Assembly (NCBI GenBank): GCA_008711295.1
Contig: VUYV01000008.1
Span: 1,098,686 to 1,162,685, forward strand
Source of the DNA: Anarhynchus alexandrinus
Taxonomy: Eukaryota > Chordata > Aves > Charadriiformes > Charadriidae
Length of the DNA stretch: 64,000 bases
Direction: 5' to 3'
Shown: positions 1-9,700 of the stretch, one piece after another
Numbering within the stretch: position 1 is the stretch's first letter
Layout of the letters: each line of letters opens with the position of its first letter
Position numbers and translations under genes: made by a program
Notes under the pieces: generated by a model
What the model saw: the letters and a program-made list of their open reading frames with translations, nothing else
What the model was told of the DNA's origin: nothing
Databases searched by the model: none

Positions 1-86
1 CTCGGCTCGGCCCGGGCCTCTCCGCTCACAACACCGCCAACACACATACCCCCCCTCCCCGCCTCGCGCTCCCTCCCGCCGGCGGG

Positions 87-94
87 TGACGTCA
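87..94. promoter_or_regulatory. Full palindromic CRE (CREB/ATF site)
   Basis: The sequence is the 8-bp palindrome TGACGTCA, the full consensus for CREB/ATF factors. It lies in a CpG island 43 bases from a CCAAT box, and CREs near transcription starts are the ones most often functional. If the promoter serves CELF6, a neuron-enriched RNA-binding protein gene, cAMP/activity control would fit, but this is inference. Confidence 0.55.
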
Positions 95-137
95 GCCGGC
101 GAGACGCAAGGTATTAGCATAATAAGGGAGACGGCGG

Positions 138-142
138 CCAAT
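138..142 (+). promoter_or_regulatory. CCAAT box (NF-Y type)
   Basis: GGCCAATCGG contains the NF-Y core CCAAT with favourable flanks. It lies beside the CRE in the same CpG island. NF-Y sites work in either orientation, so this does not settle the direction of transcription. Confidence 0.4.
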
Positions 143-590
143 CGGGAGGGAAGGCTGGCAGCGGGGCTCCGCCCATTGCTGCCCCCTGCCGGGCCCACCC
201 TGCACCCCTTCATCCCCATCACCCTCCCGCCACCACCACCCCCCTTCCCTCCCCCGCCNCAGCGGGGCTGAGCAGCCTCCTGCCCTCACCCCCACAGCCC
301 TCAGTAGGTTCCAGAGTTAACACCCCACCCACTGCGAGGGTTTAAATCCACGGGAAAGGCTCAAAAGGGACAATTTGGGCACAATTCGTTGCCTTTTTCG
401 CCTCGACAGAGCCCACACCGCCCCGGATGCCCCCTTGGGGCTGCTCCAGGGGGGGCGGGAAGTGCCTCCCTCCTGCACCCCAAAAAATCTTTAATTAGAG
501 CGAGCGGCTTTAGGACCTGGCGCAGTCATTAATTAATTACTCCTAGAGCAGCAGCTGGGCTGGGGGTGCCCAGCTTCCCCGGCACGCTGC

Positions 591-764
591 CACACATGTG
601 CATGCATGTGTAAGCGTGTGCACAAGCACACGTGTTCACAAGCGTGGCCGTGTTGGTGAGCCCATGATGCACGCGTGTGCATAAGCGCACATGTTCACAC
701 ACATGAACATGCACACAAGCCCGTGCACAGGGCTGCAGATACGTGCAAACACACGCAAGCGTGT
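591..764. repeat. Degenerate TG/CA-rich tract with an internal duplication
   Basis: Most of this tract alternates purine and pyrimidine (TGTGCATGCATGTG-like runs), a composition that can adopt Z-DNA. It is not a clean microsatellite. A block of about 30 bases starting at 614 recurs with changes at 673, and the first copy contains the inverted repeat CGTGTGC-ACAA-GCACACG. It looks like an old, decayed (CA)n expansion. Confidence 0.6.
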
Positions 765-1366
765 CCCCATAAACCCCCCTGGGAGGGAGCCGGCGCCCAG
801 GGCGGGCAGCCATGGGTGGGTTTCAGCAGCGGGGAGCGCAATCCTGCCGAAATCCGGGGGCTCGGCGGCTGTTCCTCGTTGCCGCCTGGGTTTATTTTTA
901 AACCCCGTTGGCCCCGAGTGATTCACACGCTGCCTGTTCTCCGCTGCTCCCCGGCAAGTTTTATGCGACCAAAATAGATGTTCTGGAAGGAACGGGCTGG
1001 GCGGCGGTGGGGGGAAAAGCGGGGTGCTCCCCCCCAGCCCCCCCTGCTGATGGGGATCCCTGCTTTTGCGAGGGTGCAGACCTTGCCAAGCCGCCCCCAA
1101 GGTGGTGTTTTTGGGGGAGATGTTGGTGCGGGCCCCCCCAGGAAGCGGGATCGTGGGGTGGTATTTAACCTGGATGGTAAACACCAGGCTTCAGCAGCAG
1201 GCGCTGGGTTGGGGGGTCCCCGCTGGGGCACCCCAGGCCTTGCAGGGTCCCGCACCCAGCCCGGGGTGAGGGGGAGCCCGGCATGCCGTGGGGGACAGGC
1301 AGGGTGAGGGCACGGGGCTGGGATGTGGTGGTGAAGAGCTCCTCGAAATGCAGAGGGCAGCGCCGG

Positions 1367-1566
1367 GGAGAAGAGCATTCTTCCCAGGAGCAGAGCATCA
1401 TCCCTGGGAGCAGAGCATCCTTCCCGGGAGGAGGGCACCATCCCTGGGAGCAGAGCACCCTTTCCGGGATCAGAGCACCACCCCTGGGAGCAGAGCATCC
1501 TCCTCGGAAAAAGAGCATCATCCATGGGAGCAGGGCATCATTCCTGGGATCAGAGCACTGTCCCTG
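1367..1566 (+). repeat. Minisatellite, 20-bp unit in ten copies
   Basis: Ten consecutive units of exactly 20 bases fit the pattern GGAGCAGAGCATCATCCCTG with 1-8 changes each. Units 2 to 7 alternate between ends in CTG and ends in CG, suggesting a 40-bp higher-order unit from pairwise duplication. The array leaves all frames open, which explains the repetitive false open frames here on both strands. Confidence 0.85.
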
Positions 1567-2586
1567 GGGCCAGGCTCCCCCTTGGCCCCAGCCCCACCAG
1601 CAGCAGCTCCCTGCAGCAACATAAGCACCCAGAAAAGGTACCAATTTACACCATGCTGGAGAAAAAAAGGAGGAAAAAAACCAACTTTAAACAATAGAAG
1701 GGGATACTAAGCCCTTTCCTCCGGGTCTGCCACCCCCTCGGAGGCCCCATCCCTGCAGGGAATCACGGTATCCTTCCCCCGGCGCAGCTGCAGGAAGAGC
1801 CAGGCAGAAGTGGCTATGCAGAGATGGAGCAGACATCCAGGGTCTAAAGCACTGGAGGCCACCAGCCTGGACCAGAAGGTAAAGCTTCTGCTCCGCAAGT
1901 ACCTGAGGCGCTTGTGCTGTAGAGCAATGCTTCCCAAAGCCGACCCCAAAAGACACCATGGGGACTCGGGTCAGAGTAGAAGGAGATGTCCTCACAGGGA
2001 TGAGAAGCTTCTGATGATGCTCATGCCAGGCCTGGTAGGGAGGAAGGAGCAGTCATTACACCGGCCGTTCGGAGCTCTTTAGGACTTGACAGCACACCAA
2101 ACCCCAGCAAAAGGAAGCAGCTATTATTATTTAGGTCTTTTGGGTTACTTAATTTAAGAGAAATAAACACGCCGGGAGCGACAGGCGGGCAGGTCAGCAA
2201 CCCCGGCTCCACTCAGCTTTAAATACACAAGTATTCATGACCAAAACAACAGAGAAAAGGGGCGCAAGTTTCCCCACACAGAGCTGGAGGAAGCAGAGGA
2301 GCACCTTGCCCCAGGAAACAGGGCAGAGGAAGGCAGCCCTTCCCCTCCCACCCTGAGCAAGGGGAAAAAAATACCCCTCTTCCCCCCAAATCTGGCTAAA
2401 CTTCCCTGCTCCGGGGTGGTTAGGCTTCGACAATCTTCCCCCCGCCCCCTTGAAGATGTACCACTTGGGAGGAGCAGTGTTCAGGTATCCCTTCGCAGGA
2501 GGGTAAAGAAATGCAAGACTTGACAATTTCTGAATATTTTAAATTGAAAGTTAATTCAGTATTTTTAATTTAAATTTCAATAGTAA

Positions 2587-3111
2587 AGGGTTTCCAGCCA
2601 TAACAGCAGATCTCACTCGTTTGAGACCAAGACACAGGTACAACAGTCCCGTCAGCCAGGATTTCTCCCCGAGAGATTCCCCTTCTTTGAGCCGAATGTG
2701 GATTCCAGCACGGCAACCCCAACCATCAAAGGAAGAACCATGACTGTCCTGGCTCCATGGGACCGCAGCACCGCCAGTCTCTTCTCCAAGGAAAATACTA
2801 TCCGAATCAAACTTCTTGGACGCAGCAGAGCAGGAGGAGGACAGATCAGTTGGCCAAATCCTGAGCGGAGGCGACAGCCAATCGAAGAGCTGAGCAGTGA
2901 CTCCGTAACATCCACGCAGCCGCTCAGCTCAGCGGGTTTGAGGTCTCCTTGGAGAGGCTTCAGGGTGTCATCTTCTCAGGAGAAGCCAGAGGAGGAGGTG
3001 GCAGCGGACAGGGTTTGGGGCAGGAGAGGCGGTGGCTTGCAGGCAAGCCTCCTGCCTGCACATAGGCAGAGAGAGGAGACAGAGAGAAGGACAGGAACAG
3101 CACAACGCTGA
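2587..3111 (+). other. Unexplained coding-like open frame
   Basis: A 525-base frame lies between stops at 2584 and 3112. From about 2660 to 2940 its codons look coding: few rare codons and a mixed-polarity peptide with segments such as RFPFFEPNV and TIRIKLLGRS. I do not recognise the protein. An internal ATG lies at 2740, and CAG/GT-type borders exist but none is compelling. The antisense frame is also open over much of the span, so chance openness is quite possible. It lies about 360-880 bases past the HEXA poly(A) signal, so a relict or unannotated exon, a retroposed fragment or chance are all possible. Confidence 0.2.
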
Positions 3112-3449
3112 CTGCTGGTGCGCGGAAGGCCACAGAAGCAAAACCGAGGTGACCACGCGGTAAAATCCTGGCACAAGTAATGCCTTGTCGAGGTGCGGAC
3201 AGTGGAAGGTCAAGGGGAAAACTGGGGGTGCCCACACCTCCTCACCCCCTGCAGGGACGGGGTCTGACAGCAGCAGAGGCCAAACGCAGTTTATCCAGCC
3301 ACACAGGCACCCAGCAAGCTCCGGAGCCATTGGCAGGAGACAGCCAGATGCTCCTCCACCAGCACCTCTGGAGCAAGCCCTACCCCTTCTCCTGCTAACA
3401 AAAACCCTCCCACCATCTCCCAAGCCCCAGCTGAGCATGAAAAGGCACC

Positions 3450-3668
3450 TTTTTTGCTCTTTGGGGTCATTTATTTATAGATTTAAAGAAATAAAAATAG
3501 AAAAAAGAGGCAAAGAGTGCACATTAAGGGAAAAAAAAACCCCGTTGTGACAAAGCAAGAGCAGAAGGTGGGGGTGGGAAGGGGTCCCTTCACCAAGCCA
3601 GCAGCTTTCGAGAGGGTGGGATCATTCCTCCTGCGTGCAGAGCAAGCGAGGGTAGCGGGACTCTCCCT
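3450..3668 (-). other. HEXA: HEXA 3' untranslated region
   Basis: This is the sequence between the HEXA stop codon (low end 3669) and the region just beyond the only clear minus-strand AATAAA nearby (3470-3475). It predicts a short tail of about 200 nt. The exact cleavage site is not visible and a longer isoform cannot be excluded. Confidence 0.55.
3470..3475 (-). terminator. HEXA: HEXA poly(A) signal
   Basis: On the minus strand this reads AATAAA (plus strand TTTATT), about 195 bases after the HEXA stop codon and in an AT-rich patch, the usual place for a cleavage/polyadenylation signal. Confidence 0.6.
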
Positions 3669-3732
3669 TCAAAACACGCCAAATTCATTCTCACAATATC
3701 CTACGTAGAGAGGCTGCGCCTGAACACCACGC
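3669..3732 (-). CDS. HEXA: HEXA exon 14 (C-terminus and stop)
   Basis: This 64-nt exon, the human length, has acceptor CTCTCCAG/GCGTGG. It encodes [20 protein letters not shown] and a TGA stop, aligning with human [20 protein letters not shown]. The cysteine pairs with the one in exon 13 in the family. Confidence 0.94.
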
Positions 3733-6700
3733 CTGGAGAGAGAGCAGAGAGACAGTGTTAAGCAGAGGGTGCGGGCAGAGCCCACAGTCAGATCTGAGGG
3801 GTTAGAGGAGTGCAGGGTGGCCATCGGCGCCCCATTTCAGGTGTGACAAGGAGGGAGCGGTTCTCATCCTGCACTTAGAGACTCGGTTTTTTGCTCACGT
3901 GTGGGAGCACGGGGTAAGGGCAGGTTTCCTGGGGAACCTGGTGCTGCAGGAGGGGTGGCAATAGCTGACAGGTCCCCCCCTCCACAGCACGAAGCCCTCT
4001 CCTCGACAAGAGCCACCAGCCCACGCCGGCAGCAGGGGCTCTCCTTCCAGCACTGCACAAAGCACACTCTGCCCACGCACATGCAGGAGAAAAGCTCGTT
4101 ACTTTCTGTAAGACCAAGGGTTATTTTGCACCAGGGAAAGCCCACTTCACCCTCGTTGCCTTCCCTGGGACCGAACCCCAGAGAGGGCGGCATTTGCGCC
4201 GTCCAGCTGCAAGGAAGGACGGTTACCCAAGAAGCTTGCAGCGGAAGTCGGCCAGCCGCACGTAGGCATCTTGCAGGTCCCTGACGGTCGCGTTACTCCA
4301 CAGTCTCTCGGCTATGGCGCCAGCTCTCGGCCTTGAAGAACGAGGGACAGAGGCAGTCAGGTCGGGGGGGGAAGTTGGAAAGCTTCTCCCGCAAAGCCCC
4401 AAGCTCCCAAACACTTCCAGCACACAAAAGAGCATCCCGAGACACACGCGGATCAGGAGCGGACCGGGGTGACAGCACAGAGACCAGCAGCATTAAACGC
4501 ATCCTGGTTGCAGCAGCAGGTTGTACAGGAGCAGGTTACAGTCTTACGAACCCTCACGTAAGCCTCAGTGAGGCTGTTAGCAGCACAGAGACACTGCCAG
4601 GGGGCAGGGACAAGCACCACGCGCAGACCAAACCCGCAGCGTGTGGCACGCGTCACTTGGTGGTGAGGGGAAAGGGCACCACGTGGCTCAAGCTAACCTC
4701 CCCACGGCTTCTCTTACCAGAGCCTGGGTGCCAGGTTAGTGACGTCCACATATTCACCCCACATGCACGCCTCTCCGCCGATCACCCGATCCTTCTGCTC
4801 AGGGCTGCCTGCCAGAGGACACAGCATTCAGGTGACGGGGTGTTGCAAGATAACAGGGTGACTTATCACCCTGCCCCACACAGGCACCTGAAACAGCAGA
4901 GAGTGGCTCAGCTACGGAGGCAATAACTTGCCATCCCGAAAGCCCCCGCTTCAAACCCCAGGCTGGGGAAGAGCAGCAAAGGAATGGGCACAGCACAGCA
5001 ACCAAAGACATGGTCACTCAAGCACCTTCACACCAGCAGCGAGAACGGATTAGCAAGAAAGCCAGCCCTGGCACTACCTCCGAGTGACAAGCAAGCTGCC
5101 ATACAGGAAAGGGACACAAAGAACACACCTTCAAACTTCAAGGGCTCCACTTGGTAGGCCGCCATCCAGTCCTGCCCATAGGAGATGCGGTTGAGGTACC
5201 AGGGAGCAGAGAGCAGAGCCCGGTAGCCAGCCTTGGTGACGTTTGCCATCTCCTCCATGTACGGCGTGGAGTTCTCCTTCCACACATGGATGATGGTGTC
5301 TGGCCTCACCTGAAGAGCACACGTGAACCCTGTGCATGGTATCAGCGTGGCAACAAGAGCACCACCTCCCCTCGCAAGCAGAGTGCCCTGACCCATCCAC
5401 AGCTCCCAACACCCCCAAAGAGAAACCGAGGCAGACATCAGCTTGACTTTTGAGCCACTTCCCATCTGGTTTGCAGAAGCAACAGAGGGAGGGATAAGCC
5501 CATTTGCAGAATGTCCTGGGCAGGGTTAAAACCTGCCTCTTGCGGGTGTATATACAAGAACCTGGAGGGATGAGACCATTGACAGCAGTGTGACAAAGCC
5601 ACCATGAGGGCAGCTCACTAGCAACACCATCTCAAGACCAACCTCAGTACTCCGCCACCAGCCCCAGCAGGGCACCCCCAGAGCACACCAGTGCATCTGG
5701 CTGGGTGCTGGCACTGTTCACCCCAGCACAGGCAACTGTCTTAGGGAAAGCGGGCAGCGCTCACCTTCACTCCGTTGTCAAACACCTCCTGCCACACGAT
5801 ATAACCTTTGCCAAGGGAAGAGATGATGTCCAGAAGCCTGGAGTGGAAAGAGTACCGAGTTTTGGGTCATCCCAACTACACTGTCCTCTCTTGGCTGGTT
5901 ACATACAGCCAAAACAGCAGCACCAATATTCCCAACACCCACAGCGGGACGTGAAGGTACTTCTGAAGGAGAAGGGAGAAAGCACAGCCCCTTATGGGGC
6001 TTCTTTCTCCTCAGCCCCAGGCTTTTTTTGTGGTCAGTCTCCCAATAAAACACAGCGAGGCTCCTCCCTCTGGGGTCAGAGAGACATGCCTGAATGGGTG
6101 TGCTCCTGAAAAGGAGATCTGGTGTCCCCGAGACAGCAGAAGATGTTTGTGCTGGTCACATACTGCAGCTGCAGGCCCAGGATGCAACCGTCCTTACCTC
6201 TGGATGTAGAACGACTCTAATTTTTTGTAATCTTCACCAAAGCCCACCTCCTTCATGAAGGCACGAATTTTGGGATTGGATTTCCTGTGTAACAAAGAGA
6301 AGAGAATAAAAGCACTGCAACCCAAGATCCAGATTAAGGGTGAGACATGGCCAAGTCCTTCCCACACAGGTCCAAGTCTAGCCCAGATGTTCCAAGAGCT
6401 GTGGCTGCACCAACTCCAGCAGCTTCCCACAACCAGCGTCACCATGAACACAGAAACCCCAGGCACCAACACACAGAGCCTGAGGGAGCAGGACACCAAA
6501 GATCTGCAGATTATCATGACCAAAAAGCAATGGGCTGGGACTCCAGTCCCAGATACTTCCCCCTAGTCTCCATCCAGACTGATTTCAGACTCACCAGCAC
6601 GTGAAGTCCACCTCATCGCCACCGAGGTGAAGAAAGAAGTCTGGGAACACAGTGCTGACCTCTTGAAACAAACTGGTCACAAACTGGTAGGTGCTGTTAA

Positions 6701-9700
6701 GGATGGGGTTGATGGGCCCATAGGTCCCAGAAGGATCCTTGCCCAAATAGCAGGGAGTCAGGAGGCCTGGAGCACCTGGGTCGTAACAAACACAGGAGAG
6801 TGAGGAAAGAACTAAGCGTGGCCATATCACCCTGTATAACCCCCCAGACCTTCCTCAGCACGGCCCAGGGCCTGCCAGGGAACAGAAGACCCGGGCATGG
6901 CGCACAAGGCATAAGCACAGCAGCAGAAAAATGATCTCTGGCTCAGGAAGCCTGACCTGATGGGGAGAGATCCCTGTTCTGCACTCATCTCGTGTTCCCC
7001 CCCATGCACATCCGCTGCTGCCCCAAACACGCGCTCTCAGGTGAGAATTGCAGGGCTTGAGCCTTTCAGGCTAGACATCCTTTTTCCCTGCCCTGCAACA
7101 GCTGCTACAAAGTTGGGACACAGACACACCAAATCCTTGCAGGATGCTACAGTCTCCGCCCTTCCCAGGTTTCCCCTTAGTATCTCTCATCATGGGCCCC
7201 ACTGCTTTTTTGGGAGGAGATTCCTACAGGAAACCACACACAGAGCTGCTGGGGAAAGATAATACTGGTGCAGCCCCCAGCACCCTCTCCCAGCTCCACA
7301 CCCCCACTGCAGATGGGGGAGGGGGGCAGGCACAGTTTTGGCTGCGACCACATGTCCAGTGCAGGCCACGGCATCTGGAGGCAGGGGAAAGAAAAAGACA
7401 AGGTAACATTTTCCTGGAGCTTCTCGCACTTCCAGACATGGAAGAGGCGGCACTTGGAGTCCTTGGAGCAGAGGCTGGGGCACAGTTGAGCAGAGCGAGG
7501 AAGCTTGGTCAGCTGTACCCTAGTTAAACCCAAGATCCTTGCGATACCCACAATGTTGGTTTTGGCAGAGCAGATGTTCCCCAAAAAAGTCACCTAGTTT
7601 GGATGCTGGGTGTCAAGGCCAGGCTGGATGGGGCTTTGAGCAACCTGGTCTAGTGGAAGGTATCCCTGCCCATGGCAGGGAGGTTGGGATGAGATTATCT
7701 TTAAAGTCCGTTCCAACCTATGACTCTATGACACAAGAAGAGATGGAAAAGTTTTCCCTTCGGATTTTGTTCCAGAAGTTGGACCATTGGGTCCTACTTC
7801 CCCTAGATGATGGTTTGCTCCTCCTCAAAGCCAGCCTGCAGGACATGGCTGCCCACACCTGGCTTTTGGGACCCAGGTTGCAGATGCCCTTCCTCTCCCC
7901 GGTGCAACTACAACTCTCCTCGCAGCAGCAGCAGGCAGGGTCTGCTCCTCACCTGGACCCCAGGAGAGGGTATGCCCAGGAGTGTCGAACTCTGCGATGA
8001 CTCTGATGCCACGCAGACGGGCGTACTCAATCACTGTCTGCACATCACTGGCTGTGTACACGTGGGTCATGGCATTGAAAGCTCCCTGGGGGAACACGGG
8101 GAATCTCAGCACCTTGCTCAGGCACCAAGGGAGGGACCTGCTCGCCCTGGGCTGGGCGCCACATGGTGATCGGAGTGGGTTACCTGCTTGCTGAGCTCTG
8201 GGAAGGTCAAGCTCTCATAGGGGAAAGACGGGTCATCCACAATGTGCCAGTGAAACACATTGAACTTGTTGTAAGCCATGACGTCCTGGGAAGGAACAGG
8301 AACAAATATGAACATGCCCTGTCCCTTCTGAAAGGTCACCCAGCTTGCCACAGAGAGGGGACAAGGTCCCTGTGCTCCAAAAGGACACGGCAGAGTACGC
8401 AAACGCTCCCCAGGATCCAAGAGGGATTCAGACACCTCTCTTCAAACATACCAGCACCACAAAGAGCTGCAGAGGGCCAGTAGTACTTCTGCCCACAATA
8501 AAATCCCTGTTCTCCCTATAACTGAGCCAACGGTGGAGACCTGGAAGTTTAATTCTGCTTGGGATGAACATAGAACTACCACCCACATTTGCCTAATGTG
8601 GCTAGGAAGAAGTCAGTGTTTTCCCTTGCCTGAGAAACAACCCAGCCTTGGAATGTAATCTGGATTGCAGGAATCCAAGAAACCTCAGGGTTTTCTTCCT
8701 TATCCTATTTACAGAGGGAGCTGAGAAATCACCCAAACGAGGCAGCTGTGAGTTATGCCATGAGCAAACACAGCCATGGGCACTGGGAAGGACCTACAGC
8801 ATGGAAGCATTTTTTCCATGATGTACATCTGTGTGCTAAGAATTGAGGTCATGGTGCCAAGCCACCCCAGCCTGCTGCTTCATCTAGGGACAAGCAAGCT
8901 GGTGTTGTTTAAAAAGCCTACGTTCGACAAGCTCTTCCTCGCTAAGATGTAGATGCAGTAGCCTATACATTAGACAGCTCCTAGGATCTTTGGAAAGGAA
9001 CAACACACAAAAAAAAAACCAAAAGCCCTGCAGGCCACTCAAGAAGCCCTCAGTTGTTGCAAAGGAAGGGACACCCAATTAAACCACCTGGTCTCCCAGC
9101 ACAGGCGCCCTACCAGAGTTTCCAGGATGGCTCTCAGAGGCAGGTAGTGACGAGAGGTGTCCAGCAACAGTCCCCGGTGAGGAAAGCGGGGAAAGTCCAC
9201 GATTTCTGTCTCGTTGACGTAGTACTGCATGCAGAGAACATGAGGAAGAAGTGAGCAGGGCTCCAGGCAACACAGCCATTAGCAGGAGACAATCAGGGTC
9301 ACCTTTGTCCCCAGGACCAGCTGGACAAGGAGGGGTAGCCTCACTGCCCAGCGTGCAAGCAATCCAGAAGAAGCTGTGACGCTTTACCCTCTCAGAAGGC
9401 AGGGGTCTGGCTGGATTCATGAACCCCTTCTTGGCCCTTGGCGAGGCTGTGCCACACTGCCAGTACCCCCCTCATCCCAAGCATCCCGGCAATCCTCAGC
9501 CTGTCCCCATGGAGGCAGGAGCATTACAGACAGCAGACTGCCCCCAGGAGATGAGGCCAGGACTCACCGTGCCGTTCTCGTCTCTCCCAACGAGCTGGCT
9601 GAACGTCTCCAGGCCTGCAGGAAAACCACACACAGTTACTTTCTCAGTACAGATTCCCCCAAAGGAACAGAGCTCAATTAACAAATAAGTCTATGGAAAG

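Larger units (their letters stand above)
1..430. promoter_or_regulatory. CpG-island promoter, probably of the gene beyond the left edge
   Basis: The sequence is very GC- and CpG-rich and carries a perfect CRE (87-94), an octamer-like ATTAGCAT (113-120) and a CCAAT box (138-142) within about 60 bases, a typical layout for a TATA-less vertebrate promoter. No coding exon is visible. HEXA ends on the minus strand to the right. In human, as I recall, the next gene downstream of HEXA on the same strand is CELF6, so this may be the CELF6 promoter, with transcription leaving the window to the left. That identity and the direction are inference. One N lies at 259. Confidence 0.45.
260..3440. other. 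Intergenic stretch left of HEXA
   Basis: No exon of a known gene was recognised here. It holds a TG/CA-rich tract (591-764), a 20-bp minisatellite (1367-1566), an AT-rich patch near 2520-2585 and one coding-like open frame on the plus strand (2587-3111). The rest is moderately GC-rich unique sequence with no splice-bounded conserved peptide that I could identify. Confidence 0.5.

Noticed and set aside
1367..1566. Regular repeat considered as a CRISPR-like array
   Set aside because: The units are contiguous and diverged with no unique spacers, and the host is a vertebrate.
923..1644. Long overlapping open frames on both strands with repeated W-E-Q and S-R-A-S peptides
   Set aside because: They are produced by the 20-bp minisatellite and GC-rich flanks, which contain no stop codons; no coding signature remains outside the array.
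1810..2082. 90-codon plus-strand frame left of HEXA
   Set aside because: It is short, has no family resemblance, and its flanks contain no convincing splice sites.
3901..4284. 127-codon plus-strand frame across HEXA intron 13 and exon 13
   Set aside because: It is antisense to a confirmed HEXA exon and has no independent support.
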